DNA of 33,058 nucleotides, taken from the NCBI GenBank assembly GCA_001770935.1, contig MESI01000121.1, forward strand, positions 1 through 33,058, read 5' to 3'. Of the stretch, positions 14,749 to 22,922 are shown one piece after another. This stretch comes from Burkholderiales bacterium RIFCSPLOWO2_12_FULL_61_40. Its GTDB lineage: Bacteria > Pseudomonadota > Gammaproteobacteria > Burkholderiales > Burkholderiaceae_C. Position numbers and translations under genes: made by a program. Every line of letters begins with the position of its first letter. Within the stretch, counting starts at the first letter, position 1. The notes beneath the pieces were generated by a model, which made no database searches, had not been told where the DNA came from, and saw only the letters and a program-made list of their open reading frames with translations.

Positions 14749-15752
14749 GATTGCAGCAGGGCCGTGACCAGCGCTTGCACACCGCCGCGCATCGGGTCTA
14801 CCACCGGCAGGCCGAGTTGCGCGCGCAGGGTCTGGGCATAGTCGGTCCATTGGGCATCGCTCAGGCTGGAGGAGTTGATGCTGACGCCCACGCAGCGCAC
14901 GGCGGTGTTGGTCAGGCGGCCCGCCTCCACATAGCGGTCGATGGCAACCTGCAGGTCGGGGATGGGGTGGTTGGGGTAGCCTTCGATGGTGCCGCGGGCG
15001 GGATCGTGGCACAGCACCAGCGCGTCGGGCTGTGAGCCGTGCAACAGGCCCAGGGTGACGCCCGCATAAGCCGGGTGGAACAGCGCGCCCTGGCCTTCGA
15101 TCACGTCCCAATGGTGGGGTGCATTGTCGGGCGACAACTGCTCCGCCGCACCGGCCACAAAGTCCGAGATCACGGCGTCAATGGCCACGCCAGCGCCTGC
15201 AATCATCACGCCGGTTTGGCCGGTGGCGCGGAAGGTGGCGGGGGCACCTCGGGCCTGCAGCGCCTTGGTCAGCGCCAGGGCGGTGTATTTTTTGCCGAGT
15301 GCGCAGTCGGTGCCGACGGTGAGCACACGCTTGCCGCTGCGCCGCCGCCCGGTGCCCGCCGGAAACGCCTGGTCGGAGTGGCGCACGTCGATCAGCTTGG
15401 CGCCGCTGCGCGCCGCCGCTTGCACCAGGCTGGGGAAGGTGCTCAGGCGGGTGTGCTGGCCGCTCACAATGTCCAGGCCTGCGTCCAGCGCGGCTTCCAG
15501 TTCGGGCAGCCAGTGGGCGGGCAGGGCGCCACCCACTGCGGCCACGCCCACCACGATGGAGCCTGCGCCACGCTGGGCGGCTTCGGCGGGCGACACGCGG
15601 GGCAGGTCCAGGCTGACGGTGGCGGCTGGCAAGCTCCATTCGCCCATCACGTCTTCGGCGCACCAGTCCCGCAAACCAAAGGCGGTTTTGGCGTCGGACT
15701 TGAGCGTGACATCGCCCAGGAAAAGCAGGTAGGGTTTACGGAGTTGGTGCAT
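14745..15752 (-). CDS. dgcN: D-glutamate N-acetyltransferase (DUF1611, DgcN)
   Basis: This 335-residue DUF1611 protein acetylates D-glutamate in the DgcN-DgcA route. The N-terminal Rossmann-like domain begins RKPYLLFLGD, and the C-terminal P-loop domain has VGTDCALGKKYTALAL (147-155 core). The family signatures GQTGVMIAGAGVAIDAVISDF and VIEGQGALFHP are present. Length fits the family (about 330). I chose ATG 15752 because GAGG lies about 8 bases upstream and the family start MxxLRKPYLLFLGD follows; longer frames run into promoter DNA. It is divergent from an amino-acid-binding protein gene with a 300-bp region between. Confidence 0.85.
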   Translation of the reverse strand: MHQLRKPYLLFLGDVTLKSDAKTAFGLRDWCAEDVMGEWSLPAATVSLDLPRVSPAEAAQRGAGSIVVGVAAVGGALPAHWLPELEAALDAGLDIVSGQHTRLSTFPSLVQAAARSGAKLIDVRHSDQAFPAGTGRRRSGKRVLTVGTDCALGKKYTALALTKALQARGAPATFRATGQTGVMIAGAGVAIDAVISDFVAGAAEQLSPDNAPHHWDVIEGQGALFHPAYAGVTLGLLHGSQPDALVLCHDPARGTIEGYPNHPIPDLQVAIDRYVEAGRLTNTAVRCVGVSINSSSLSDAQWTDYAQTLRAQLGLPVVDPMRGGVQALVTALLQS

Positions 15753-16052
15753 GGTGGCCTCGCAAAAAAGGGCAGACTGTCTTCGCACAGTCGGTCGTGT
15801 GCCAAAGGTCTTGGCGAGGGCAAGCGTAAGACCAAACACGGTTTTTTCGGCCCCCAAACGGGGCGGTTTTGCGGGGCCTACACCCCAAGGGATAGGCCGA
15901 AAACCGGGCAACAACACGCCGCCCATTTCGCTCTATCCCTTTGGGGGTAGAGGTGCCCCAGGGCGGCGCGAATCCCCGTATTCTCACTTTCGCATGCCCT
16001 GCGAAGGACAGCACTCTTCCGACCACCGGCTTGAACTTTCCAAGGAAAACAA
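15753..16052. promoter_or_regulatory. Divergent dgcN / amino-acid-binding protein control region
   Basis: The 300-bp region is rich in symmetric C/G-run motifs. At 15931-15952 the arms CTCTATCCC and GGGGTAGAG are inverted with one mismatch around TTTG. A second TATCCC-type motif, inverted, lies at 15881-15898 (CACCCCAAGGGATAGG). At 15851-15868 CCCCCAAACGGGGCGGTT resembles the shared motif of 13541 and 22900 and has the same orientation. Arms TTTTCGGCC (15843-15852) and GGCCGAAAA (15895-15903) are also inverted. A perfect TTCGCA-TGCCC-TGCGAA lies at 15989-16005, 48 bp before the binding-protein ATG. The nearby LuxR-type regulator is the likely reader. Confidence 0.5.
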
Positions 16053-16829
16053 ATGAAATTGAGACACCTCTTCGCGATCATGGGCCTGGGTTGCGCGGTA
16101 TGCGCCCAGGCCGCCGAACCCAAAGAACTGCGCATCGGCACCGATGCCACCTACGAGCCCTTTGAATACAAGGCGCCCGATGGCAAGCTGGTGGGTTTTG
16201 AGATAGACCTGGCCAACGCCCTGTGCGCCGAGATGAAGCGCCGCTGTGTATTCGTGGAGTCGCCCTGGGACGCCATCGTTCCCTCGCTGATGGCCAAGAA
16301 ATTCGACATGATCATGTCGGGCATGACCGTGACCGACGAGCGCCGCAAGAAGGTCAGCTTCAGCGACAAGATCACCGACATTCCCTACCGCGTGATCGTC
16401 AAGCGTGGCAGCGGCATGGACGGTTCACCGGGCTCCATGAAGGGCAAGAAGGTGGGGGTGCTCAAGGGCTCTACGGAGGCCGATTTTGCCGAAAAATACT
16501 ACGCCAAGGCCGGTGCCACTGTGCAGCGTTATGAATCCACACAGGACTCGTACCTGGACATTGCCTCGGGCCGCCTGGACGCCATCGTGGGCAACCTGGT
16601 GGAAATGAAAATGGGCTTTCTGGCCAAGCCCGAGGGCAAGCCCTTTGAGTTCGCAGCCTACGAGATGAAAGACCAAGCCATCTTGGGCTATGGCACCGGC
16701 GTGGCCCTGCGCAAGCAAGACAGCCAGCTCAAGGCCGAACTCAACGCCGCCATCAAGGCCGTCCATGCCAACGGCACGTACCAGAAGATTGCCGGCAGGT
16801 ATTTCGATTTCGACGTTTACGGCAAATAG
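16053..16829 (+). CDS. Periplasmic polar amino-acid-binding protein (SBP family 3)
   Basis: This 258-residue ABC-transporter binding protein starts with a short signal peptide (MKLRHLFAIMGLGCAVCAQA, cleavage near AQA-AEP). The mature part begins KELRIGTDATYEPFEYKAPDGKLVGFEIDLANAL, the classic HisJ/LAO/ArgT opening. Binding-site segments DMIMSGMTVTDERRKKVSFSD and KKVGVLKGSTEADFAEKYY follow. Arg in TDERRKKV should hold the ligand carboxylate. AAGGAA precedes the ATG. No permease or ATPase is adjacent, so it must borrow a transporter, possibly the HisM/HisP type at the start of the window. Position opposite dgcN suggests uptake linked to D-glutamate or related amino acids. Confidence 0.92.
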   Translation: MKLRHLFAIMGLGCAVCAQAAEPKELRIGTDATYEPFEYKAPDGKLVGFEIDLANALCAEMKRRCVFVESPWDAIVPSLMAKKFDMIMSGMTVTDERRKKVSFSDKITDIPYRVIVKRGSGMDGSPGSMKGKKVGVLKGSTEADFAEKYYAKAGATVQRYESTQDSYLDIASGRLDAIVGNLVEMKMGFLAKPEGKPFEFAAYEMKDQAILGYGTGVALRKQDSQLKAELNAAIKAVHANGTYQKIAGRYFDFDVYGK

Positions 16830-16847
16830 GTAGCCTGAAACATGGAA

Positions 16848-17762
16848 TCAGCCACCCCTGGGGCCAGCTTCCAATAGCGAGGCCGCCTTGTGGGTGGCGG
16901 GTGTGCTTTGGTAGGCCTGCAGCGGGTCAACCGACTGGCCCGGCTGGGCAAAAGGAATGCAGTTGATGAACAGCGAAAACAGCTCCGCCTGCGAGCCGAT
17001 GTCGAGCTTACGGTGGATGTTTTTGCGGTGGATTTTGATGGTGCCCTCGGTGGTGCCCAGCCGCTGCGCCGTCAGCGCCGAGGAGTAGCCGCTGATCATG
17101 TAGAACAGCACCTGGCGCTCACGCTGCGTCAAGAGCGAGCTGGCAAAGTGCTCAATCGTGCTTTGCACCTTGCGGTGGGTCTGCTGGTCGGTATCGCGGC
17201 TGGAGGCGGCTGCCGTCAGTTCATGGTGCTTGGCCGTGGCCGCAAAGATCAGCGGCGCCAGGGCGTGGATGGCGATCAGGTCGGCGGGCTGAAAGCGGGT
17301 GTTGCGGATGCTGCGCTCGATGAAGAGATTGAGCGCGGTGTCGGCATTGATGCGCCACAGCAGGTCGATCGAGTCGGACAGGCCGATCTGCGAATAGAAC
17401 ACCCGGTAGTACTCGGTCTCGTAAAAATCGTCGGGCGCAATATCGCGCAGCCAGTAAATGCCCGTGGGGCAGTCCTGCAAAAACAGTTGGTAGTTGGGGT
17501 CCAGCGCATAGGGGCCGGACAAAAAAGCGTCCTCGGGCAGTTTGCGCTCCAACGGGTTGAAACGGTGCACGATGCGCCGGGGCCGCTGGTTGCGGTGGAA
17601 CACCATGGCGCCGCCCGAGTCGATGGCGCACACCGTGCCCAGCAGGTCCAGCACAGTGTCGAACCAGTCCGCGCTGCCGATGGCGGCGGTCATCCTGGCC
17701 AGCGCCGCCACCAGGGGGGCGTCCAGTGGCAGGCACAAAGAGGTCTTGTAGGCAGTGTCCAT
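16848..17762 (-). CDS. LuxR-family transcriptional regulator
   Basis: This 304-residue cytoplasmic regulator has a C-terminal LuxR/FixJ helix-turn-helix at 211-265 (LLTQRERQVLFYMISGYSSALTAQRLG, then GTIKIHRKNIHRKL). The N-terminal 180 residues form a sensor-like domain without a receiver aspartate pattern; it may be GAF-like. The C-terminal 40 residues are low-complexity. It converges with the amino-acid-binding protein gene (18 bp between stops) and follows the GGDEF/EAL gene by 23 bp on the same strand. It is a candidate to bind the symmetric sites between dgcN and the binding-protein gene; this is inferred from adjacency. ATG 17762 is the first start in frame. Confidence 0.88.
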   Translation of the reverse strand: MDTAYKTSLCLPLDAPLVAALARMTAAIGSADWFDTVLDLLGTVCAIDSGGAMVFHRNQRPRRIVHRFNPLERKLPEDAFLSGPYALDPNYQLFLQDCPTGIYWLRDIAPDDFYETEYYRVFYSQIGLSDSIDLLWRINADTALNLFIERSIRNTRFQPADLIAIHALAPLIFAATAKHHELTAAASSRDTDQQTHRKVQSTIEHFASSLLTQRERQVLFYMISGYSSALTAQRLGTTEGTIKIHRKNIHRKLDIGSQAELFSLFINCIPFAQPGQSVDPLQAYQSTPATHKAASLLEAGPRGG

Positions 17763-17785
17763 GCGCGGGTGGGCGGTGTACGGTG

Positions 17786-20350
17786 TCAGGCGGGCGTGGG
17801 TCGGCCGAACAGGTAGCCTTGGAAGTGGGTGCAGCCCAGGCGCAGCAGGGCGTTGCGCAGCTCGGCGGTTTCCACCCCTTCCGCGATCACCTGCAGGCCC
17901 AGGCTGTCGCCCAGGGTCACGATGGTGCGGATGATGCTGGCATCCTGCGGGTCGCTCAGCATGTCGCGCACAAAGGACTGGTCGATTTTGAGTTGGTCCA
18001 GGGGCAGCTTCTTCAGAACGTTGAGGGAGGAGTAGCCTGTGCCAAAGTCGTCCAGCGAGAAGCGCACACCCAGGGCCTTGAGGGCGCCCATTTTGGCGAT
18101 CACGCTGTCGATGTTGTCCAGCAACTGGCTTTCGGTGAGCTCCAGCTCAAGTCGATGGGGATTGGCTCCGGTTTCCTGCAAGGCGCTTTGGACCTGCTGC
18201 ACAAAGTCCGGCTGGCGGAACTGACGCGCGCTGACATTGACGGCCATGCTGTAGTGCGCTTTGGCGGGGTCGGTGGACCAGGCCACCCACTGACGACAGG
18301 CCTGTGCCAGAATCCAGCGCCCCAGCGGCAGGATCAGGCCCGAGGTCTCCGCAATGGGAATGAACTCCGCTGGCGACACCAGCCCGCGCTGGGGGTGTTG
18401 CCAGCGCACCAGGGCCTCGACGCCAAGTTGCTGGCCTGCGCTGTTCATCTGCGCCTGGTAATGCAGCACAAATTGCGTCGCCGCGAGCGCGTGGTGCAGG
18501 TCGGCCTCCAGCGCGGTGCGGGCGTTGACCAGCGCCTGCATCTGCGGGTTGAAAAAACGGATCGTATTGCGGCCATCGGCCTTGGCCTGGTACATCGCCA
18601 GATCAGCCTGTTTGAGCAGTTCGTCCCGCCCCACGTCCTGGCTTGAAAACAGGGTGATGCCGATGCTCACCGAGGTTTGGTATTGGTGGCTGTCCAGCAC
18701 GTAGGGCTCGGCCAGCGCACTCAGTATCTTGCCTGCCACCAGCCGGGTGTGCTGCACCGCCTGGGTGAGGTCGGGGCTTAGGGCCTGCAGCATCACCACG
18801 AACTCGTCGCCGCCCTGGCGCGCCAGGGTGTCCTGCGCCCGGGTGCAGGCTGCCAGGCGCTGGGCGATCTGGCACAGCAGCTGGTCGCCCACCGGGTGGC
18901 CCAGGGTGTCGTTGAGGTCTTTGAAGTTGTCCACGTCAATGAACAGCAGCGCGCCACATTCCTGGTCGCGCATATGCGCGGCCAGGGCCTGGCGCAGGCG
19001 GTCCATCAGCAGGCGGCGGTTGGGCAACTGGGTCAGCGGATCGTAAAAGGCGAGCTGGTGAATGGCCTCTTCGGCCCGCTTGTGTTTGCTGATGTCGGTG
19101 GAGATGCCGCACAGGGCATACACCGAACCATCCGGGCGCAGCAGCGGGAGCTTGACCGACAAATAGGTGCTGATGGTGGTGCCGTCCACGCTGCGGTTGA
19201 TCTCCTCCTCCTCCTCGACCCGTTCGCCGTGCTCGATCACGCGCAGGTCGTGGCTGCGCAGCTTGGCAACCGTGTCGGGATCAAAGAAGTCGCGGTCGGT
19301 CTTGCCAAGCACGTCTTCGGCACGGGTGCCGAACAGTTCACTCACCTTGCGGTTGACGTACTGGTAGCGCAGTTCGGGGTCCTTGATATAGATATAGGCG
19401 TCCACGCTGTTGAGAATGGTCGAGAGGCGGTCTTCCACGCTTTTCAGGCGCCAGGTTTTGCTGGTGACCTCCCGCTTGAGCAGGTAGGCGGTGCCCAAGG
19501 CAATGGTCAGCAACAGTGCCAGGGCAATCCCCGCCCACCACACGTAAGCGGGGATGAGGGTTGGTGGCGGGGTTTCCATCCAGCGCTGCAGTACTCCAAA
19601 ATAAAGCGAACCGGGCTGAGCCTGCCATGCCACCAGATGGTTTTCGATAGTGGCCAGCAAATCGGCGTTGCGGCCGTTCGCCGTGGCGTAAAACAATTGG
19701 GAGGGCTGGAACAGGATGGGGGTGGGGTCGAGCTTGTATTTGGTGGCCTGCAAATCGCCATAGAAGCGGTTGGCCACGGCAGCATCGGCGCCGTGGGCGG
19801 CCACCTGTTCGAAGGCTTGCTGGAGCGTTTGCACCGGCACCAGCTCGGTCTTCAGGCCAAAGCCCCCGATCAGGTTCTTCAGGTATTCCTGCTGCACTGA
19901 GCCTTGCAGCACTGCAATGCGCTTGCCCTGAAAGTCCAGCGCGGAATCAAGGCGCACGCTGCGGTGCTTGTACACCTGCGACCAACTTAGGAGGGCCGGG
20001 GTGCTGTGAAAGTCAAACAGCTTGTCCCGCTGCTCGGTGTAGGCCACATCGGGCATGAGGTCGATGTCGCCGGTTTTCAAGGCATCCAGGCACTCTTGCC
20101 AGGTGCAGGGCACGGCCTGCAGCGCCCAGTCCTCCTGCCGGGCGATTTCCAGCAGCAAGTCGCCCAGGATGCCGGTGGGCTGCTGCTGGGCACCCATGAA
20201 AATTTTGGGCTCATTGGAGTACACGCCCACCCGGACCTCGCGCGGCTGGGCCCATGTGGTTGAGGCCAGAAATGCAAGGCCCCACACCAGCAACGCCCGC
20301 ACCGGCCTGCAGCGCTGGATGAAGGTGGGGGCGGTTTGTGGGGGCGTCAT
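17786..20350 (-). CDS. Membrane receptor: periplasmic SBP domain - TM - PAS - GGDEF - EAL (c-di-GMP turnover)
   Basis: This 854-residue inner-membrane protein has a signal/anchor (about 15-34), then a periplasmic solute-binding domain of the amino-acid type (EVRVGVYSNEPKIF to about 265). A transmembrane helix (about 268-292) and a PAS domain (about 308-422) follow. The GGDEF domain has an intact GGDEF at 513-517 (preceded by Gln instead of the usual Leu/Met) and an RxxD inhibitory site, RAQD, at 504-507. The EAL domain has EAL at 645-647, DDFGTGYS at 767-774 and EGVE at 824-827, all apparently catalytic. It probably makes and/or degrades c-di-GMP in response to a periplasmic ligand. ATG 20350 is preferred to a TTG nine bases upstream. 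A LuxR regulator follows in the same direction. Confidence 0.92.
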   Translation of the reverse strand: MTPPQTAPTFIQRCRPVRALLVWGLAFLASTTWAQPREVRVGVYSNEPKIFMGAQQQPTGILGDLLLEIARQEDWALQAVPCTWQECLDALKTGDIDLMPDVAYTEQRDKLFDFHSTPALLSWSQVYKHRSVRLDSALDFQGKRIAVLQGSVQQEYLKNLIGGFGLKTELVPVQTLQQAFEQVAAHGADAAVANRFYGDLQATKYKLDPTPILFQPSQLFYATANGRNADLLATIENHLVAWQAQPGSLYFGVLQRWMETPPPTLIPAYVWWAGIALALLLTIALGTAYLLKREVTSKTWRLKSVEDRLSTILNSVDAYIYIKDPELRYQYVNRKVSELFGTRAEDVLGKTDRDFFDPDTVAKLRSHDLRVIEHGERVEEEEEINRSVDGTTISTYLSVKLPLLRPDGSVYALCGISTDISKHKRAEEAIHQLAFYDPLTQLPNRRLLMDRLRQALAAHMRDQECGALLFIDVDNFKDLNDTLGHPVGDQLLCQIAQRLAACTRAQDTLARQGGDEFVVMLQALSPDLTQAVQHTRLVAGKILSALAEPYVLDSHQYQTSVSIGITLFSSQDVGRDELLKQADLAMYQAKADGRNTIRFFNPQMQALVNARTALEADLHHALAATQFVLHYQAQMNSAGQQLGVEALVRWQHPQRGLVSPAEFIPIAETSGLILPLGRWILAQACRQWVAWSTDPAKAHYSMAVNVSARQFRQPDFVQQVQSALQETGANPHRLELELTESQLLDNIDSVIAKMGALKALGVRFSLDDFGTGYSSLNVLKKLPLDQLKIDQSFVRDMLSDPQDASIIRTIVTLGDSLGLQVIAEGVETAELRNALLRLGCTHFQGYLFGRPTPA

Positions 20351-20422
20351 GGCGTGCAAGTAAAGGCGAGTTGGAGTGGGCTGGATTTAGCGCTATTGTG
20401 GTGGAGTCCGTCAAGGTGGGCA

Positions 20423-20457
20423 CAAAAAAGCCCCGCGGCGAAATGCCTGCGGGGCTT
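20423..20457 (-). terminator. Rho-independent terminator of the lipoprotein gene
   Basis: On the minus strand AAGCCCCGC, a loop of about 12 bases and GCGGGGCTT are followed directly by a run of six T. It lies 46 bp beyond the lipoprotein stop codon. On the plus strand the A-run would also allow some function. Confidence 0.88.
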
Positions 20458-20465
20458 GGGAGTAG

Positions 20466-20488
20466 CGCCTGCTTCAAGGCAGCAGGCG
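20466..20488. other. Hairpin between lipoprotein stop and terminator
   Basis: CGCCTGCT-TCAAGGC-AGCAGGCG is a perfect 8-bp stem with a 7-base loop and no T-run. It may protect the 3' end of the lipoprotein mRNA or assist termination. Confidence 0.45.
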
Positions 20489-20502
20489 TTCAAGACTCAG
20501 AT

Positions 20503-22827
20503 TCAATAGCGGGAGCCTGCAAACGTTCCGTCGGCCCCGCCAGTTTTGGTCCAAGTCCCATTGACCAGTCCTGTGGTGTAGTCGATGGTTCCGGTGAAGA
20601 TGGCGCCGGTCGAGGCGGCACCAATGGTGAGGTTGGCCATCGTTCCGGAGATCGAGTCGATGTTGTTGAACGCGCAAGCAAAGAAAACCCCCAAAGTGTC
20701 GTTGCCACTGCAGGAATGTGTCCCCGTCGGGCTCACGGTGAAATTAAAGGAGCCGCTGTAGGTTCCGGAATAAGTTCCCGTATAGGTTCCGGCAAAGGAG
20801 CCCTGGGTCAGTACAGTGGGTGCATCGGGATCGACGGCGGGCATGCCAAGCTGCCCAAACAGCGCATTGGAGGCTGTCAAGTTGAAACGCGCTTTGTTAT
20901 CGCTGGTAGGACGATTTTTATAGCCATAGTAGATGTGGCCACCACGCTCCACAAAAGTGCCCACCCAGTTTTGTGCAGAAAAAATGGCAGGCAAACCGCT
21001 GAACGTCATCACCCTGGCATCGCCCAGTGTTTGGATGGCGTAGGTGCCTGTCCCAATGAGGTTGCAGTTACGGGTGAAGTTGTTATACCGCTGCTGGCAA
21101 CTGTAGTAGTTTGCAACATTGTTGGCTGCGAATGCCACGCGTAGCCGGGTATTGGTGGTGTAGTAGCTGCTGGCCTGACTGGCCGTGGAAAAAGTGGGTG
21201 CGGTGCCCAGTGTCCCCATGTCCAGAGTGGTTCCGCCCCACGCTTCGTTGCGGCTTCCGCTGCTCAGGCTCACACCATTGAGACCGCTGATAGGCTCGGT
21301 GGGGTCAAACTTGCATGGCGTGCCCCGCCGGGTCGCAATCAAATCCTCCAAGGTGATGCCGTCTGCGACATCGTCCGGCAGGTTGGTGTTGTTGCAGGCG
21401 ACGCTGTCTCCGGCCGCATAGGCGGCATCAACCGTGTACACATAGTCGCCCGCCCCTGGGGAATAGGTGATCGCCGTTGTTAACACGGTGGTCGGTTGGT
21501 AATGCAGTTTGGAGCCGGTAGGGAATGTGCTTGCTCCCAATACACCCGCAGCATTTTGAATTTTGATGTTGGTGTAGCCGGCTCCAACAATCTGGTTATA
21601 GACATCCAGCATGGTGCGCCCGGCAATGTCAAAAGTTGCAGCGCGTGCGGATCTGCCGACTTCCAGGTTATTGCAGTAGTTGGAGGTTGAAAAACCATTG
21701 GCATCGCGCACGCTGGATGAGTGCTCGAAGTTGATGGGGCAATAGGCCCAAGCAGAGCCAGTCCAGTGTAAATCCGATCCCCGCTCGGGGCGGCTACCGT
21801 TTCCCCAGCTATACGCACTGCCACCGACTGGTTGCACAGTACTCGCAGCCCGGTATTTAGTGGTGCCATCGGTGTTGGGCGTGAGTTGGGCCACCGTGCT
21901 CGTCGTCGCCCGCATGAACCAGTCCGAAACGCTGGTGAATGTCAGCCTGGAGAGTGATCCACTGGCTACTGCAGCAACTCCGCTAGAGGCGCTCGTGGAA
22001 CCCCCACCCGCGACTTGCTTGTCAATGGCAACGGTGGTGGCCACCGAGGTGGAAGTCAGTCCATTCGTGCTGAGCAGCGAGGTGGCCAATGCGGCTATGG
22101 CCGCATTTTTCGCAGTGAGGTCAGTCCCTGCAGAGGCTATCGACGGGTCGGCCAATTTTTCCATCAAGGTGGGCAATATTTCCAGAAGCCGTTTCTGGAT
22201 GGCTTTGTCCAAATCTTGCTTGCTGATGGTGGCGCCGCTCACGTCTGGCGTGCCGACTGCGCTGGCAATGGCTGTTGCCTGTTGCTGGGTTGTCACTACC
22301 ACCATGCGTGCCAGGGTGCCCGCAGCCTTGGCGTCATCCGTGTTGCTCTTGGTGAAGTCTTCAAACAAGGACAAGTTGATGCCAGTTTGTGCTTTGACCA
22401 GGGTCTCTGCCGCGGTGCTGGTGGAGCCTGTGTTTTCCACGACGTTTTGCACCATGGTCGTCAACGGACTGACGAATCCAGGTTTGTCTGCGGGCGCCTT
22501 CATGACATACGGCACCGTGACTGGACCATTGTCAGCGTCTATGGCGTCGGTTCCGATAATGGCAAGGATGGGGAACTGGCCAGCGTCAGCGTTATCCACA
22601 GTCAGGTTGGCCGTGCCGTCCGCTTTGGTAATTGCAAATGGCTCGCCGCTATCGCATGCATCGTTTTTATTCTTGTCGAGGCAGACCGTGGCTTTGTGAA
22701 TGGCGCCGTCTACCACGGTGACAGGTACGCTCGTGGTGGCCGATGTTGATGTTCCGCCTCCGCCTCCGCCTCCGCCTCCGCAGGCCACAAGAGCCAGGGT
22801 GGCTCCGATAGTCAATAGTCTTTTCAT
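20503..22827 (-). CDS. Large secreted lipoprotein of unknown function
   Basis: This 774-residue protein begins MKRLLTIGATLALVAC, a lipoprotein signal peptide with Cys16 as the lipidated residue, followed by nine glycines and a Thr/Ser/Ala linker. Residues 51-62 (DKNKNDACDSGE) look like a calcium-binding, dockerin/EF-hand-like loop within a carboxypeptidase-regulatory-like domain. A helical Ala/Thr-rich part follows (to about 270), then an aromatic, Cys-containing beta-rich part with several Trp/Tyr motifs. Near the C-terminus short Tyr-Thr/Ser-Gly repeats occur (FAGTYTGTYSGTYSGSF). I do not recognise the family; it should sit in the outer membrane or on the surface. AGGAAAAC precedes ATG 22827. 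Upstream in-frame starts lack a signal peptide. Its promoter carries a shared 23-bp motif and an 18-bp palindrome. Confidence 0.8.
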   Translation of the reverse strand: MKRLLTIGATLALVACGGGGGGGGGTSTSATTSVPVTVVDGAIHKATVCLDKNKNDACDSGEPFAITKADGTANLTVDNADAGQFPILAIIGTDAIDADNGPVTVPYVMKAPADKPGFVSPLTTMVQNVVENTGSTSTAAETLVKAQTGINLSLFEDFTKSNTDDAKAAGTLARMVVVTTQQQATAIASAVGTPDVSGATISKQDLDKAIQKRLLEILPTLMEKLADPSIASAGTDLTAKNAAIAALATSLLSTNGLTSTSVATTVAIDKQVAGGGSTSASSGVAAVASGSLSRLTFTSVSDWFMRATTSTVAQLTPNTDGTTKYRAASTVQPVGGSAYSWGNGSRPERGSDLHWTGSAWAYCPINFEHSSSVRDANGFSTSNYCNNLEVGRSARAATFDIAGRTMLDVYNQIVGAGYTNIKIQNAAGVLGASTFPTGSKLHYQPTTVLTTAITYSPGAGDYVYTVDAAYAAGDSVACNNTNLPDDVADGITLEDLIATRRGTPCKFDPTEPISGLNGVSLSSGSRNEAWGGTTLDMGTLGTAPTFSTASQASSYYTTNTRLRVAFAANNVANYYSCQQRYNNFTRNCNLIGTGTYAIQTLGDARVMTFSGLPAIFSAQNWVGTFVERGGHIYYGYKNRPTSDNKARFNLTASNALFGQLGMPAVDPDAPTVLTQGSFAGTYTGTYSGTYSGSFNFTVSPTGTHSCSGNDTLGVFFACAFNNIDSISGTMANLTIGAASTGAIFTGTIDYTTGLVNGTWTKTGGADGTFAGSRY

Positions 22828-22849
22828 TGTTTTCCTAGATGTTTTCGTT

Positions 22850-22867
22850 CTACGCCACGTGGCGTAG
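22850..22867. promoter_or_regulatory. Perfect 18-bp palindrome upstream of the lipoprotein gene
   Basis: The arms CTACGCCAC and GTGGCGTAG are fully complementary with no spacer. The site is 23 bp upstream of ATG 22827, so it could be an operator near the transcription start or a 5'-UTR hairpin. No second copy was seen in the window. Confidence 0.55.
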
Positions 22868-22899
22868 CCGCGAGGTTGTAAATGAAATGCTCGGGAATA

Positions 22900-22922
22900 G
22901 ATATCCCCCATTCGGGTGAGTT
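22900..22922 (-). promoter_or_regulatory. Shared upstream motif, copy B
   Basis: On the minus strand it reads AACTCACCCG-AAT-GGGGGATATC. It matches 13541-13563 in 20 of 23 positions. It lies 73-95 bp upstream of the lipoprotein start, in the same orientation to its gene as copy A. Confidence 0.6.
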
